Shown: in pieces, positions 9,512-20,900 of the stretch
How positions within the stretch are numbered: the first letter of the stretch is position 1
Layout of the letters: each line of letters opens with the position of its first letter
NCBI GenBank assembly: GCA_043772005.1
Contig: JAYVGP010000007.1
Coordinates: 92,798-156,797, forward strand
Source: JAYSSF01 sp043772005
Lineage (GTDB): Bacteria; Patescibacteriota; Gracilibacteria; Absconditabacterales; Absconditicoccaceae
Length of the DNA: 64,000 nt
Direction: 5' to 3'
Translations under genes and position numbers: made by a program
Notes under the pieces: generated by a model
Told to the model about the DNA's origin: nothing
Database searches by the model: none
Seen by the model: the letters and a program-made list of their open reading frames with translations, nothing else

Positions 9512-9952
9512 TTATTTTTTCTTTGCTGTCTTCGCCTTAGGCGCAGCTTTATTTACTTTGGTTGGAGTTTTAGCTTTAGCAACTTCTGCTTTAGCCTTTC
9601 CCCCTCTCGGAGATTTGCTGTTGCTCGCTACTATCTTCTTCGCTACTGCTACAGCTTCTGCAGCTTCTTCTTTGACATCTGCTACCACGTCAGCAGCTTT
9701 AGCCTTTGCTTTGGCTACCACCTTAGCGCCATCTCTTTTGATATCTTCTACCGCATCCTCCAAGTCAGAATCCTTATACCAAAATTTGTGATTGTCGATT
9801 ACCTTAGATAACATTGCACCAATCATCTCACCAAGTGATTTGTCCTTGATTTTAGCACGTAATTTCGCATCAGTATTGTACACATAGATACACTGAGCTA
9901 CCAAATAGACTACTACGATCAAAATAATTGTTTTAAGCATTATAAAACACAT
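9512..9952 (-). CDS. Membrane-anchored Lys/Ala-rich (histone H1-like) protein
   Basis: A 146-aa protein. The first residues form one hydrophobic helix (LKTIILIVVVYLVAQCIYVY). A short globular part (about residues 25-65, GEMIGAMLSKVIDNHKFWY) is followed by a C-terminal half made almost only of Ala, Lys and Val. That half contains VVAKAKAKAADVVADV and ends in PTKVNKAAPKAKTAKKK, like the tails of histone H1 and bacterial HU-PAKK or Hc1/AlgP proteins. Such a tail would bind DNA or another polyanion, and if the helix is real it would do so at the membrane. A second Met at residue 5 (coordinate 9940) gives a better N-terminus and may be the true start. None of its five glycines is TGA. It is convergent with the M15-like gene, 24 nt apart. 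Confidence 0.7.
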   Translation of the reverse strand: MCFIMLKTIILIVVVYLVAQCIYVYNTDAKLRAKIKDKSLGEMIGAMLSKVIDNHKFWYKDSDLEDAVEDIKRDGAKVVAKAKAKAADVVADVKEEAAEAVAVAKKIVASNSKSPRGGKAKAEVAKAKTPTKVNKAAPKAKTAKKK

Positions 9953-10002
9953 ATTAAAAATAAAGATTAATTCATTCTAATGATTTACTTCCTTTTTGTC
10001 AA

Positions 10003-10872
10003 ATGAATATTGGACGCTTCATCGGTCACCTTATGATTGCACTTCTAATTGGGATCGTCATTTTCATTGTAATACGCTTTGTAGGGCAACGTGATAGGTT
10101 TGGGTATATCGGCCCAGATAAGAGCAGTGAAGGGTATCGTGCTCTCATGAGCTGACTAGATTCATGGTCTAACTACCTATCATGAGATCTCACAAGCCTC
10201 AGTCAGACTCAACAATATTTCAAGTGGGCAATCGATCAAAATCGCGATACAGTACTAGGTAATACGCTCGCAATCAATATGAACAAAACTCAAGAGCGTT
10301 CTAAGCTTGAGATTATTCAGCAATGTGTCTGAGCAGTAAGAAATATTGGCACAACATGGGATGAGATTGATACTTCCTACACTCAACTGTTGCAGCTCCT
10401 CCAAGATCAGGTAGAGCTTATACCTACTGTACTCTTATCAGTAAGAAACCTGAGCACAATTAAGTGTGTGAAGAGTTACTTTGAGCATGTAAAAAAGACA
10501 TCAATCTTATTAGTAGAAACATCTCAATCATGGGGTAAACAAAAGCAAGAATATGCTAATGAGATCAATAGTTACCCCAAACAACTTGGAAACTGTGAAA
10601 AAATCATCCTCATCCAAGAGCAATCACTCACCATGAAAAAAGATCTTGCAGAAATGACCTACCAATATAAGCAATATCGTGACTCTCTCAATGATCCGGT
10701 TAGACATACCCAGTTATGTCAACAAACCTATGCCACAGGCTTATCCGGCTCGATTGCAAAATTAACGATGCCTACCCTCAAAGAGCTATGAGACAGTGTA
10801 GATGATGCAATCTCACTCATCAAGTCAAACATGAATGATGTCGCGAGTGGGACATTTAAAAGAGTAAAATAG
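10003..10872 (+). CDS. Membrane-anchored helical protein, unrecognised
   Basis: A 289-aa protein. One N-terminal membrane helix (LMIALLIGIVIFIVIRFVG, about residues 9-27) is followed by a long, mostly helical extracytoplasmic or cytoplasmic part. The region TIKCVKSYFEHVKKT, the Gln/Lys-rich stretch around 180-230 and the end (DSVDDAISLIKSNMN) look like helical-bundle or coiled-coil sequence. It has faint LemA-like character in the position of the helix and in VELIPTVLLSVRN, but I would not assign that family. Four Cys are scattered in the helices. Six or seven glycines are TGA. It is divergent from the Lys/Ala-rich gene (50 nt) and 65 nt upstream of the YceI-like gene, with which it could share a transcript. 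Confidence 0.7.
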
Positions 10873-10937
10873 GTCTTGAAATAGCACCCTACATCCATAT
10901 TTTTATGTATGTATTATTTTATTATTTTTATTAACAA

Positions 10938-11729
10938 ATGTTTTCAAACAATTTTAAATGGGCATTCCTTGTAATTCTTTTAGTATTATTCGGATTGTTG
11001 GCTAAATTTGATCCAATGAACTGGTGGGGTACGTATGATGTGGATCAAAGCATGATGTCTACAGTAATCATTCGCAAACCTAACTCTATCACTGCTCTGC
11101 CTGAGGGGATAAACTATGATATCGCAAGTGGGTCAACACTATCTTGGGAAGCTCGCAAAGTGGGAGGTATGCATACTGGAACACTTAGTATTACTAATGG
11201 CGTATTGGTTGTTGCTAGTGGTGAAGTAGTAGGTGCACAATTTGATATCAATATGGTTGATATTGTAGTATCTGATATTCCTGCTGGTGATACGATGAAT
11301 ACTAAGTTGGTGGATGAACTTAAGTGATTCTTCAATGTCACTAACCATCCTACAGCGAAATTCTTCCTCACAAGCTATAATGGAGGTACTGCTCAAGGAG
11401 ATCTCACTCTCAATGGTATCACTAAGACTATTGAATTCCCTGCTACAATCGTAGTTAACGGACAAATAGCAAGTATCAAAGCTAACTTCTTCATCCAGAG
11501 ATCAGAGTGGAATCTAGTAAAATGGGAAGGTATGGTGCAAGAAGAACTTAAGATCTCATTTGATCTAATAGCTACTACTACTGATGCTGTGACAGCTACT
11601 GTATCTACTGGATCAGTATCTACTGGTAGCATAGCTACTGGATCAGTATCTACTGGTGGTGTAATGAGCGGTAGTATGACTACTGGTGAAATTGCTACTG
11701 GTACTACAGTGAGTGGTTCTATCAACTAA
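10938..11729 (+). CDS. YceI-like lipocalin-fold protein with membrane anchor and S/T/G repeat tail
   Basis: A 263-aa protein. It has an N-terminal membrane helix (WAFLVILLVLFGLLA). The YceI-type beta-barrel spans about residues 45-205: LSWEARKVGGMHTGTLSI corresponds to the 'W.g.k..G.H.G.i.i' strand, QFDINMVDIVVSDI to 'f.idm..i...d', LKGFFNVTNHPTAKFFLTS to 'Lk...fFdv.kyP.a.F.' and GDLTLNGITKTIEFP to 'G.LtlhGvtk.v.l.'. YceI proteins bind isoprenoid or other lipids. The last ~60 residues are a degenerate tandem of (S/A)TGS(V/I). It has few TGA codons. A strong terminator follows. Function beyond lipid binding cannot be read; the same S/T/G style occurs in the 5421 protein. Confidence 0.85.
11590..11726 (+). 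repeat. Tandem 12-24 bp repeats encoding S/T-G-S tail
   Basis: Variants of TCTACTGGATCAGTA and GCTACTGGTAGCATA recur about ten times and encode a flexible Ser/Thr/Gly tail of the YceI-like protein. Confidence 0.7.
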
Positions 11730-11805
11730 TAAGTTAAATATAGTGTATTACACTTAAGATTAGTGCTAACTCACACCTCAAGATAATGCACTATATTAAT
11801 ATTAG

Positions 11806-11829
11806 ACTCCAACTGAAGTTGGAGTTTTT
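11806..11829 (+). terminator. Rho-independent terminator of the YceI-like gene
   Basis: Stem ACTCCAAC / GTTGGAGT (8 bp) with a TGAA loop and a T5 tail. Confidence 0.9.
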
Positions 11830-11837
11830 CTTAATAT

Positions 11838-11864
11838 AAAAAATCTGACATTGTCAGATTTTTA
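11838..11864. terminator. Bidirectional terminator at the valS 3' end
   Basis: Stem AAAAATCTGAC / GTCAGATTTTT (11 bp) with a 3-nt loop. It is placed to stop minus-strand valS and back up the plus-strand terminator. Confidence 0.85.
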
Positions 11865-11867
11865 TCT

Positions 11868-14800
11868 TTATTTATTTTTCATCTTAATAGTCTCGATCTC
11901 GATCTGCATCTGCTCGATCTTAGTAGTAAGATCAGTGAGCTTAGTACGCTTAGTCTCAATAATATGTGCTGGCGCTCTCTCAACAAATTCTGGATTTGAT
12001 AATGAGCGTCTAAGATCTGCTATAAAGCGTTCTTCATCTGCAAGCTCCAGCTGTAGCCTTGCTAAATGATCTTTCCAGTTGAGCTGTGGAGCCTGTGTCT
12101 TGATGCCAACTTTCATATCATACAACATTGTAGACATCACAGGATCTAATTCTGACCACTCCATAGTTGGCTGATAGATGATTCTATCAGCTCTAATCAA
12201 TCCACATACTAGTGCTTCGTATTGTTGGATCAATTGTGCAAAGTCATGATTAACGGTGACCACAATACTGACTTTTTCATGGTTTGGTACTGCTGCTTGG
12301 TTACGGAGGTTACGACATTCGCTGATCAGTGACATGAGAGTCTGTGTATGCACGTTGGTATTGATTTCACCCAAGACCTGTGCTACTGGCTGGATAGCAA
12401 GTCGCTGTGTCATACCTATCTGACGCCATAACTCTTCAGTTACATGCGGAATATATGGATGGAGCAGCTTACATAATGTACTAATCGTATAGATCATAAC
12501 CGTATCGGTCATCGGTGATGAGATCTGCTTACTCGTCTCGATATACCAGTCACAGAAGCTACTCCGTACAAATGTCATCAACTGACTGCTAAACTCACCC
12601 AACTGGTATGACTCAAATAGTTCGTGTTGTTTGGAGATCATCTCATCGAGCCCTGTCAGGATCCAGCGATCAAAGTCATTGGTCTGTGACATGCCATCGA
12701 TAAGTTGTTGTCTGACTACTTCATAGGTAAATTCTGTCTTCGTATCTTCTCATACGATCTTGGTAACTACATATCTACTGGCGTTCCAGAGTTTGTTGAT
12801 GAATCTACTATACTGATCAAACTTAGCCATCCCAATCTTGACGGGATTACCAGGAGTCGAACCAGTGATGAGCGCCATACGCATGGTATCTGCTCCATAT
12901 TGTTCAATCACCTCAAGTGGGTCGACACCATTGCCTGATGATTTGGACTGCTTCTTGCCTTTTTCATCCAGCACCATACCATGTAGAACAATATCACGAA
13001 ATGGTATCTTGCCAGTCAGATCATAGGACATCATTGTCATCCTCGCAACCCAGAAGAAGATAATATCTGATCCAGTCTCCAGCATTGTCTGGGGGAAATA
13101 TTTCTGATAGTCAGGGGTTTGTTCTGGTCGTCCTAATGTCGTCATAGGCCATAATCATGATGAAAACCACGTATCCAATACGTCAGGATCTTGTATAGGA
13201 TTATCAAATCATACGATTGCTGCCACATCTAGTGTAAACTGATCTCCATCAATAATATGAGTAGCTGATGCGAGTAACTCTCCAATCTGATGGATGATAT
13301 CGGTGTTGCTTGGGTCAAGGTTCAGGGTTGAAAATAAAAGGTTCAGGGTTGAAAGCTGTTCTAACATTGCTTTATTGCCTGTAAACTTGACAGAGTAGAT
13401 GGCGTAATATACTTCATAAATCTTACCTTCCATAGGAACAATACTATCAGATAGCATCAACTCAATAAACTCATCAAGAGTAAACTGCTCTGAAAGTCTA
13501 CTATCAGCAATTAGGTTAAACACGACCAAAGTCAGAAGATTAGGTACATCAACACAAGCAGCTAATACTACATCTTCGTCTACGATAGCCATCTGGCCGT
13601 CAGATCCATATCGCACTGGAATACGATGTCATCGCCATAACTGACGAGAGATGCACCAAGGCTGAATCTTATCCATCCATTGATGAAAGTCGTTTTCGAA
13701 CCTGCTAGGATAGATCTTGAGTTCACCATCAGTCAATGCTTTGTCGCTCGCAGCAGCAGCCTGTGATGTATTATAAAATCGTTGTTTGGTGATGATCGGT
13801 TGGATTGTAGCACCAGTACGCTCGCTAGTTGGAATCTTATTGGCGTAGTCTTCGACACGCTCCAGGTTACCTCTCTCTTGGATCAAACTTACAATATTAT
13901 CAAATCCATCATCAATATGTACACCGGCGAACTCGTCAGCATGTTCTGTATAACGACCCTCCTTGTCAAATGCATAGATATCCATTGGAAGGTTATGTCT
14001 GAGAGCAATCTCAAAATCATTAGCATCATGTGTAGGTGTAATCTTGAGTGCTCCTGTACCAAACTCAGGATCAACATAATCATCTGCAATCACTGGGATC
14101 TTACGATTAGTAATTGGCGCAAGGACAAACTTACCAACCAATCATTTGAACCTCTTATCTCCTGGGTTGACTGCGATAGCTACGTCTGCAATCACTGTGT
14201 CAGGACGAGTAGTAGCTACGGTGATTGAGTTTTGCCCTCCCGTGACAAAGTATTTAATATAATATAGCTTACTCTCTTGCTCCTTCATAATTACCTCAAT
14301 ATCTGAGATAACTGACTGACTGACTGGATCTCGGTTAGTTACACGATGTCACTGATATATCTTACCCTGACGATGGAGCTCAACGAATGATTTGCGCACT
14401 GCTCTACTAAGTTTCTCTGATAGAGTAAATGACTCACGTGTCCAGTCCAATGATGATCACATCGATTTCATCTGAGAGATGATGGTAGATCTATTAGCAA
14501 GCGCAAACTCCCATACTTTATCAAGAAATGGAACTCTTCCGTAGTCAAATCTGGTCTTGCCTTCATCTATCTTGACCTTAGCCTCAACCTTTGTCTGGGT
14601 AGCGATACCTGCATGATCTGTGCCTGGTAACCATAGTGCTGATTTACCGGTCATACGATGATAGCGTAAGATTACATCTTCCATCGTTGTGGTCAGAGCA
14701 TGCCCGAGGTGTAGTACTCAGGTTACATTTGGAGGTGGATAACTACATACATATGTCTCGCTTGATCAACAAGGAAAACTCGCACCCAAGTCAGACTGCA

Positions 14801-14897
14801 TCTGTACTACAGTCTCTGGATGTGCGAGTTTATATTTATCATACAATTTTTGAATCTTTGACTCGATCTCAGCGTGGTCATACTTCTTAGGAAACAT
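11868..14897 (-). CDS. valS: Valyl-tRNA synthetase
   Basis: A 1009-aa class I synthetase that charges tRNA-Val. It has the HIGH-type signature [15 protein letters not shown] near residue 55, [11 protein letters not shown] near 90 and the editing-domain stretch [35 protein letters not shown] near 420 has its conserved Gly as TGA, and [12 protein letters not shown] and the KMSKS-equivalent [12 protein letters not shown] follow. The anticodon-binding region and a C-terminal coiled coil (ending ETIKMKNK) are present. An extra segment of roughly 90-115 residues (about 13215-13560) lies between WGHRIPV and VLDTWFSS, where E. coli ValRS has only about 30. It has no synthetase-like motif and contains a small internal repeat. 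The start at 14897 leaves 60 nt after the giant gene's stop. The synthetase is otherwise complete. Confidence 0.96.
13318..13354 (-). repeat. 16-bp in-frame direct repeat inside the valS insertion
   Basis: AGGTTCAGGGTTGAAA occurs at 13318-13333 and 13339-13354. The period is 21 bp, so the protein carries a duplicated FSTLNL heptad. Confidence 0.9.
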
Positions 14898-14957
14898 GGC
14901 TATAGGATTGAAATAATACTATAGATGTAATAATGAAGTATTACATAAGTACAAGCC

Positions 14958-17900
14958 TTAATTTATAATATTAATAGAGGATGAGACTGATCCAGTTACC
15001 GAAGTAGCCATATTTCCTGAGGCAATCATTGATCATGATCATCATCACATACCATCACTACCAGGATCAAGAAGACAGATATTACGCTTTGTATCTCTTT
15101 TGGTAATTGCAAGATCAGCAACATTATTAGTATTAATCGTACAATTTTCTCTACATTTAACACCATTAATCACCGTAATACCATCATTTCTTGCTCCATT
15201 GTCGCATTCTTCGTATCATCGGTTCGATCATATATATCAAGTCCCATGAGAGTCCTTTATGCCATCTCCACATGCAGTAATCTCATAAGTATGACAGCTG
15301 TTATACACAAATGCCTGCTGACAATACATCGGGAGAGCTGATGAAACAGTACATCATAAGTAATTATATGAAATAATCATTTGACCACTAATACTACGAC
15401 TAAGAGGTGCTTTGGTTGCAAAGTATGCTTGGTCACTTGTTGTCACTGTTATCTGTGATCATCATGGCGATATGTATCATCGCGGAGCTCATCGTCCACC
15501 ATTAGCCCGATTCTGTACCCTTAATAAGGGTAAAGTAGTACTCTGATTATGATCTGCTACCTCTGTCCAGATTCTCTCTACACTAAATAAGCGTACTCAG
15601 AACGGAGATCATGCGGTATACATATCTGTAAATAAGGAATATCATACTCATAATCTTATCTTATGAGACTGTGTCGCTGAACACTGACTCAATGGGCTAA
15701 TTGACTTGAGACCAATATCAATTGATATATTATCATTAGCTCCAGCTACAGTAATGATATCTGACTTATTAGTAGTTGGGTTGATATTACTATCGTTGAG
15801 TGTTGTGCTTTGATAAGCTCAAGTATTTGTAAATATAAATCATTTTGGCAAATTAGTCACAAAGATACGATATGTACCAGTCGATACAGAATTAAATAGA
15901 TACTGTCCACTCGCTGATGTTTGCTTTGCTGGTTTTACTACCGCATCTGTAGTGGCGTCACGCAATTCTATTATAATACCAGAAGCAAATGAGCTAGTGA
16001 GTTCATGAGATTCTTGGATACCATTTGCGTTGGCGTCAATCCATACTTTATCACCAATAGTAGATCATTTTTTTGTTAGAGTGAGTATTTTAGCTGCTGG
16101 AGTATTATTGGACGGATTAGTATCGACAGTGGTAGACATAACTGTAGATCCAAACGATAGAGCATCCCCATCATCTTCTGATCAATCATAAGCCATATTG
16201 ATCGTATATGAAGATATACTATTAGCATTAAGAACTCAGATATAAATCTTCATTTGAGATCAAGATACTACGTATTGTATACTACCACTACCATTAGTGA
16301 CTCCTATAGCGCGTACACTTGTAGGTAGTTGTACTACTATTTGCGTATAATAAGATCTGACTGATCCATTATTTGTTGCACTTACCATAAGATTAAATTG
16401 AGATCATGACATATTATCTACTGAAGTAGGGCTCAATGCATGAGTAAGACTTAGATCAGTACTATTTACAAATATTAATCATGCTCATACTGATGACTGA
16501 GTTGCTCATGCTTTGATAGTATAACATGGACTTGATTTGGGTATCTTTGATGTATGTCATGGGTATGTTGAAGCAAGTAGATCGCTATCTAGTGTTTTAC
16601 TATCAAGACCTGATAAGCTTCCCATAAATCCATACCATAGCGAAGATTTATTATTATTCCAAGGAGAATATGCTTCGTAATCAGACCATAAGACTCATCC
16701 TTCATATGATCATGGACTACTGGTTGAGTCCTGAGTTCCAGTAAGTCAGCTATTACCATCTGCCGGATGAAGTATTGCTTGTGATCGATCATATGTCATA
16801 TAGTAATTTCCTGCATTAAGATCAGTAAACATATAGTTCATGGCACCTGTTGTTGTAGTTTGCTCATCAAGTAAGACGGAACCATTCATTGAACTTCACA
16901 CATACCATGCACCAGCTCATCAATCTTCACGAATAGGGCATTTTCGTATCTTGACTTTTACTCCAGCAATACTTGGCTCTGACGGTGATTGAATACCATC
17001 ACGATTATTGTCGAGCCAAACTCTACCTCACATATTACTTTGTCCGATACCAAAGGAAATATACTGTCCATTGGTGATATTGACTCATGACGTAATTCGC
17101 TTTGTACCACTTAACACAAGTTCTCATGAAGAGATAATTGTAGTAAATGATGGACTATTAGATACAAAGATTGTAGGAGCAAAATTGAAATCTGCAATAG
17201 AAACATCAGTAATACTAATATCAAAAGACGGAGTACTTGTCTTCTGAACATACCATGTACGTGGAAGTAGTTTATATCAAGTGAGTCATGAAATTACTCT
17301 TGTCCAGTTATTAGCATCACCACTTGTACTACCAACCATAACATACTGTCCATCAGTTAAATCACCACGAGCATGAAGCGTAATTGTCGCTCATGATGAG
17401 GATGCCGAAGTCATCTGATTAACTGGCAATGGAGAGTCCAAGTTACGACCAAGTCAGACTACCTGATATTGATACGTTGGATTTGCTGTCCATATGGTAG
17501 TCATTGATCATGTACCACTTGTGATAGCAATATAGTCTCAAGGTAGAGTAATACCATACTTGAGAGCAAAATATGACTCTAAATAGTTTAACGCTGCTCA
17601 ACTAAGATTACTAGTATATACGATTGCTTCTCATAATACTCCCAGTCATAATCATGAGCCAATCGTAGTAATCGAAACACCACTTACCTGTAGAGGCTGA
17701 CTTGTTGGGGTGGTATTAGCTACTACACCGTTAACTCTTATTTGATGTTGTCATCCATTAGTATGAGATGCGGTAATAAGTGAGTGAGTAGTTGTAGGAA
17801 GACTAAATGACACCGTACTTGATCATATGCTCCATGAGTTAGTAGTCAATACTACTGGAGTCCCTCATTGTGACTGTTCAAATAATAGGCTAGAGCTACC

Positions 17901-20900
17901 TGATCATGGTTTCACAACCATCAAAATATTCGTATTATTGAATAATTGTTTGCGGAAGATTCAAGGCATCATCAACGACTGTCAATTGTTAAATTGAATC
18001 GCTGCATTATTATTTAATATCGTAGCATTATAAATCGGAGCTCATCAAGCCATTGTGATGACATTAGCAAATGATGAGAGATCACTGATTGACTGGATCG
18101 TACCATTAGATAGTATCACTCATGACCCAGAGAATCTCACATGAAGTCTATATGGTGGTTGTGTATAAGTGAATGTAGGTAATGTCAGATAGTTAGAGAG
18201 GTTGTTTGCTCTATCGCGTACTGCAATCTGACATGATGCATAAGTAGCATCTGTCTCAGGATAGATAGATACCGTAATAAGACCTGTATGGGAGCGAACA
18301 ATATCACTGGAGATAGTAGAACAATATCACGCACCCGTCAGAATAAGGTATAATCATCATATATTCTGTCAGCTATATAATCATGCTGTATATGATCAAG
18401 AGACATAACTATTCTCATTGATCGTAAAGGTAATAGGTGTCGATCATGATGAGACAGATGTGGGAATAGATATTGATCATGATAGTACTGGAGCAACAAT
18501 ATCTCATTGGTTACCACGAGCTCTTAGTGTGATACTATTATACCAACTTACAATTGATGATGGCACAAGAGTGTCATTATTATGATCACGATCAAGATAG
18601 TTATTAGCAATTGTCAATTCTGTCAAATAGTTTAAGCCTCACAAAGATGTAGGTACTCACCCTATAAATATATTATTATTGAGTTTGACTCATTGCAATC
18701 ATGTATATGAGGCAAGTTGTGATAATGTACCTGTTAGTTGATTAGCATTGAGATAGATATATTTGAGCGATGGTAAAGTTCATAATATACTCGACAATGA
18801 TCCACTTAGATTATTATGCCCCATATCGAGTGTAACGAGAGAAGTCATGTTGGAGATTGCACTTGAAAGTCTAAGCGTGTTATGATGCAATGATAGTGTC
18901 TGCAATCATGTAAGAGATAATATTCATACTGGTAGCGTACCAGTAAGTTGATTATTGCCAAGACATAAATCCTTCATGCTGCTTAGAGCACCAATTGATA
19001 GAGGTAAGGTACCTACAAGATTATTGCTGCCTGAGACAATAGTACAGGGTAGATCTTCGTCTGTTGTATTACTCAAGTTAAGCTTGGCTACACGACCATT
19101 AGTGACCGCTACTCCGAACCAAGTATCAACACTGGCTGTAGTTCATCGATTTGTCTTATTAGCCCAAGAGGATCCATTAGTAGTGACATATAAGTCCATC
19201 AGTGCTTCACATTCATCTTGAGGAATAGCCATACTACTGTTTATACAAATAGGATATGGACTACCTCTCACGATTCCTGTGTGAGTAAATGTATTATTAC
19301 TACCATTGGTATCACTAATACTTGTATCAGATATTGTCAGCACATTAGTAAACTGACTTAATCAAACTCCAGTAAAGTAATTTTTATTTACGAAGAATGA
19401 TCAAGATCCTGCTTGTCATGGAGCTAATGCTCATAGGGTACCAATATATACTCCTGTTGTAGTGCCTATTGCAAGACCAGTAGATAGGTTGATTGTTACT
19501 CTTGGGTTGTAAAGCCGACGAGTTCATCCATTGTTATAGTTCACATTATACACTAACACATTTCAAGTATTGAGAGATCATGATATTGTGATTGAGCCAA
19601 ATACTAAGTCAGTACTACAAACTTTCTGAGATTGCCAGTTGGAACCAAATCTACTATTCATATATGTGATTAGCGAACCACTCACAAAACCTGTATACAT
19701 ACAGTTATTTGATATTGTAGAGCTATTAACGCCTAATAGAGTGTATGATGTATTAAGCCGTGATGGGATTGGTCCATCAATATTGTTATTTGCAATCGTA
19801 AATGCTGTAAGATTAGTAAGCGCTGACCAAGATGATGGTAACTCTCCATTGATATCATTATCATTTAATCTAAGAGTTGTAAGATTGGTGAGGGCTGACC
19901 AAGATGATGGTAGCATACCAGTGAGATTGACTCTTACTAAGTTAAGAGCAATAAGTCATGTATTTGCAGCAATCCAAGATGGAATCGCACTCATTGCTAC
20001 TCATGTATTATTACTTAAATCTAAGCTTGTTAATTTAGTCAATGATGACCAAGCAGTCGGAATTGTACCAGTGAATAAATTATCATTTAGAGTAAGATCT
20101 CTCAAATTAGTTCATCATGTTCGATTGGTTGGTAGTGATCATTCTAACTTATTATATCCTAATGCAACCAGTCAAAGTGAAGTTTTTGTTGTAACCCAAG
20201 ATGGAATTGATCCGGTTAAATTATTATTATTCAGATACAGTTGTGATATCGGACTTGTTCCGGTACTCGGAATAGGTCAACTCACTCCTATACCATACAT
20301 ATGAACTATAGATAAGTTAGGGAGCATAAACAAGTCTGATGGAATTGGTCCACTAAATGTATTTCATGCAAGAGCAAGTAGACTAAGTGCTGTAAGTGAT
20401 CAAAAACTTGAAGGAATCTGACCTGTAAACTTAGTATTGAACATTGATAAAACCTGAAGCTTATTCAGTGACCCAATTGAAGTAGGTATTGGTCATACAA
20501 GCTTGGTATTTTGTGCAATGGTAAACCTCGTCATATTAACTAAATCTCAAATAGTAGATTGAAGTGTACCGCTAAGATTATTACCTGCCATACCTCATGC
20601 CTCTCGTCAACCATAATTACACATTGCTCCAGTATTACTGTGAGACATACATAGCTTATCAACTGTTTGAGGAGAGATCCATCATGTGAGAGTAACACAC
20701 GATACACCAAACCAGTCGCATGCCGTACTAGGAGTAGCGTCACCCGCTCACATCCAGTTAGTCTTATTGGTCCAGCCAGATCAGTTAGTAAATGTATAGA
20801 AATCTCATAGGGCTTCACATTCTGCCTGACTAATATCAGTGATTGATGTACATATTGGATATTTGAATAACGTAAGAGTCCCTGTATGAATGATCGTATT

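Noticed and set aside
10003..10872. Assignment as LemA
   Set aside because: Only the N-terminal helix and one short stretch are reminiscent; the rest does not match, so it is left unnamed.
13782..14228. Plus-strand 148-aa open frame
   Set aside because: Antisense to the ValRS editing domain.
14898..14957. Possible terminator between giant gene 1 and valS
   Set aside because: TAATACT/AGTATTA can pair but with a 17-nt loop and no T run; too weak to call.
19639..20304. Plus-strand open frame of 221 aa inside giant gene 1 (and similar ones at 22888-23697 and 24694-25320)
   Set aside because: They are antisense shadows of LRR repeats. The minus frame gives coherent caps and LRRs, while these translate to repetitive Leu/Val/His text without a family.
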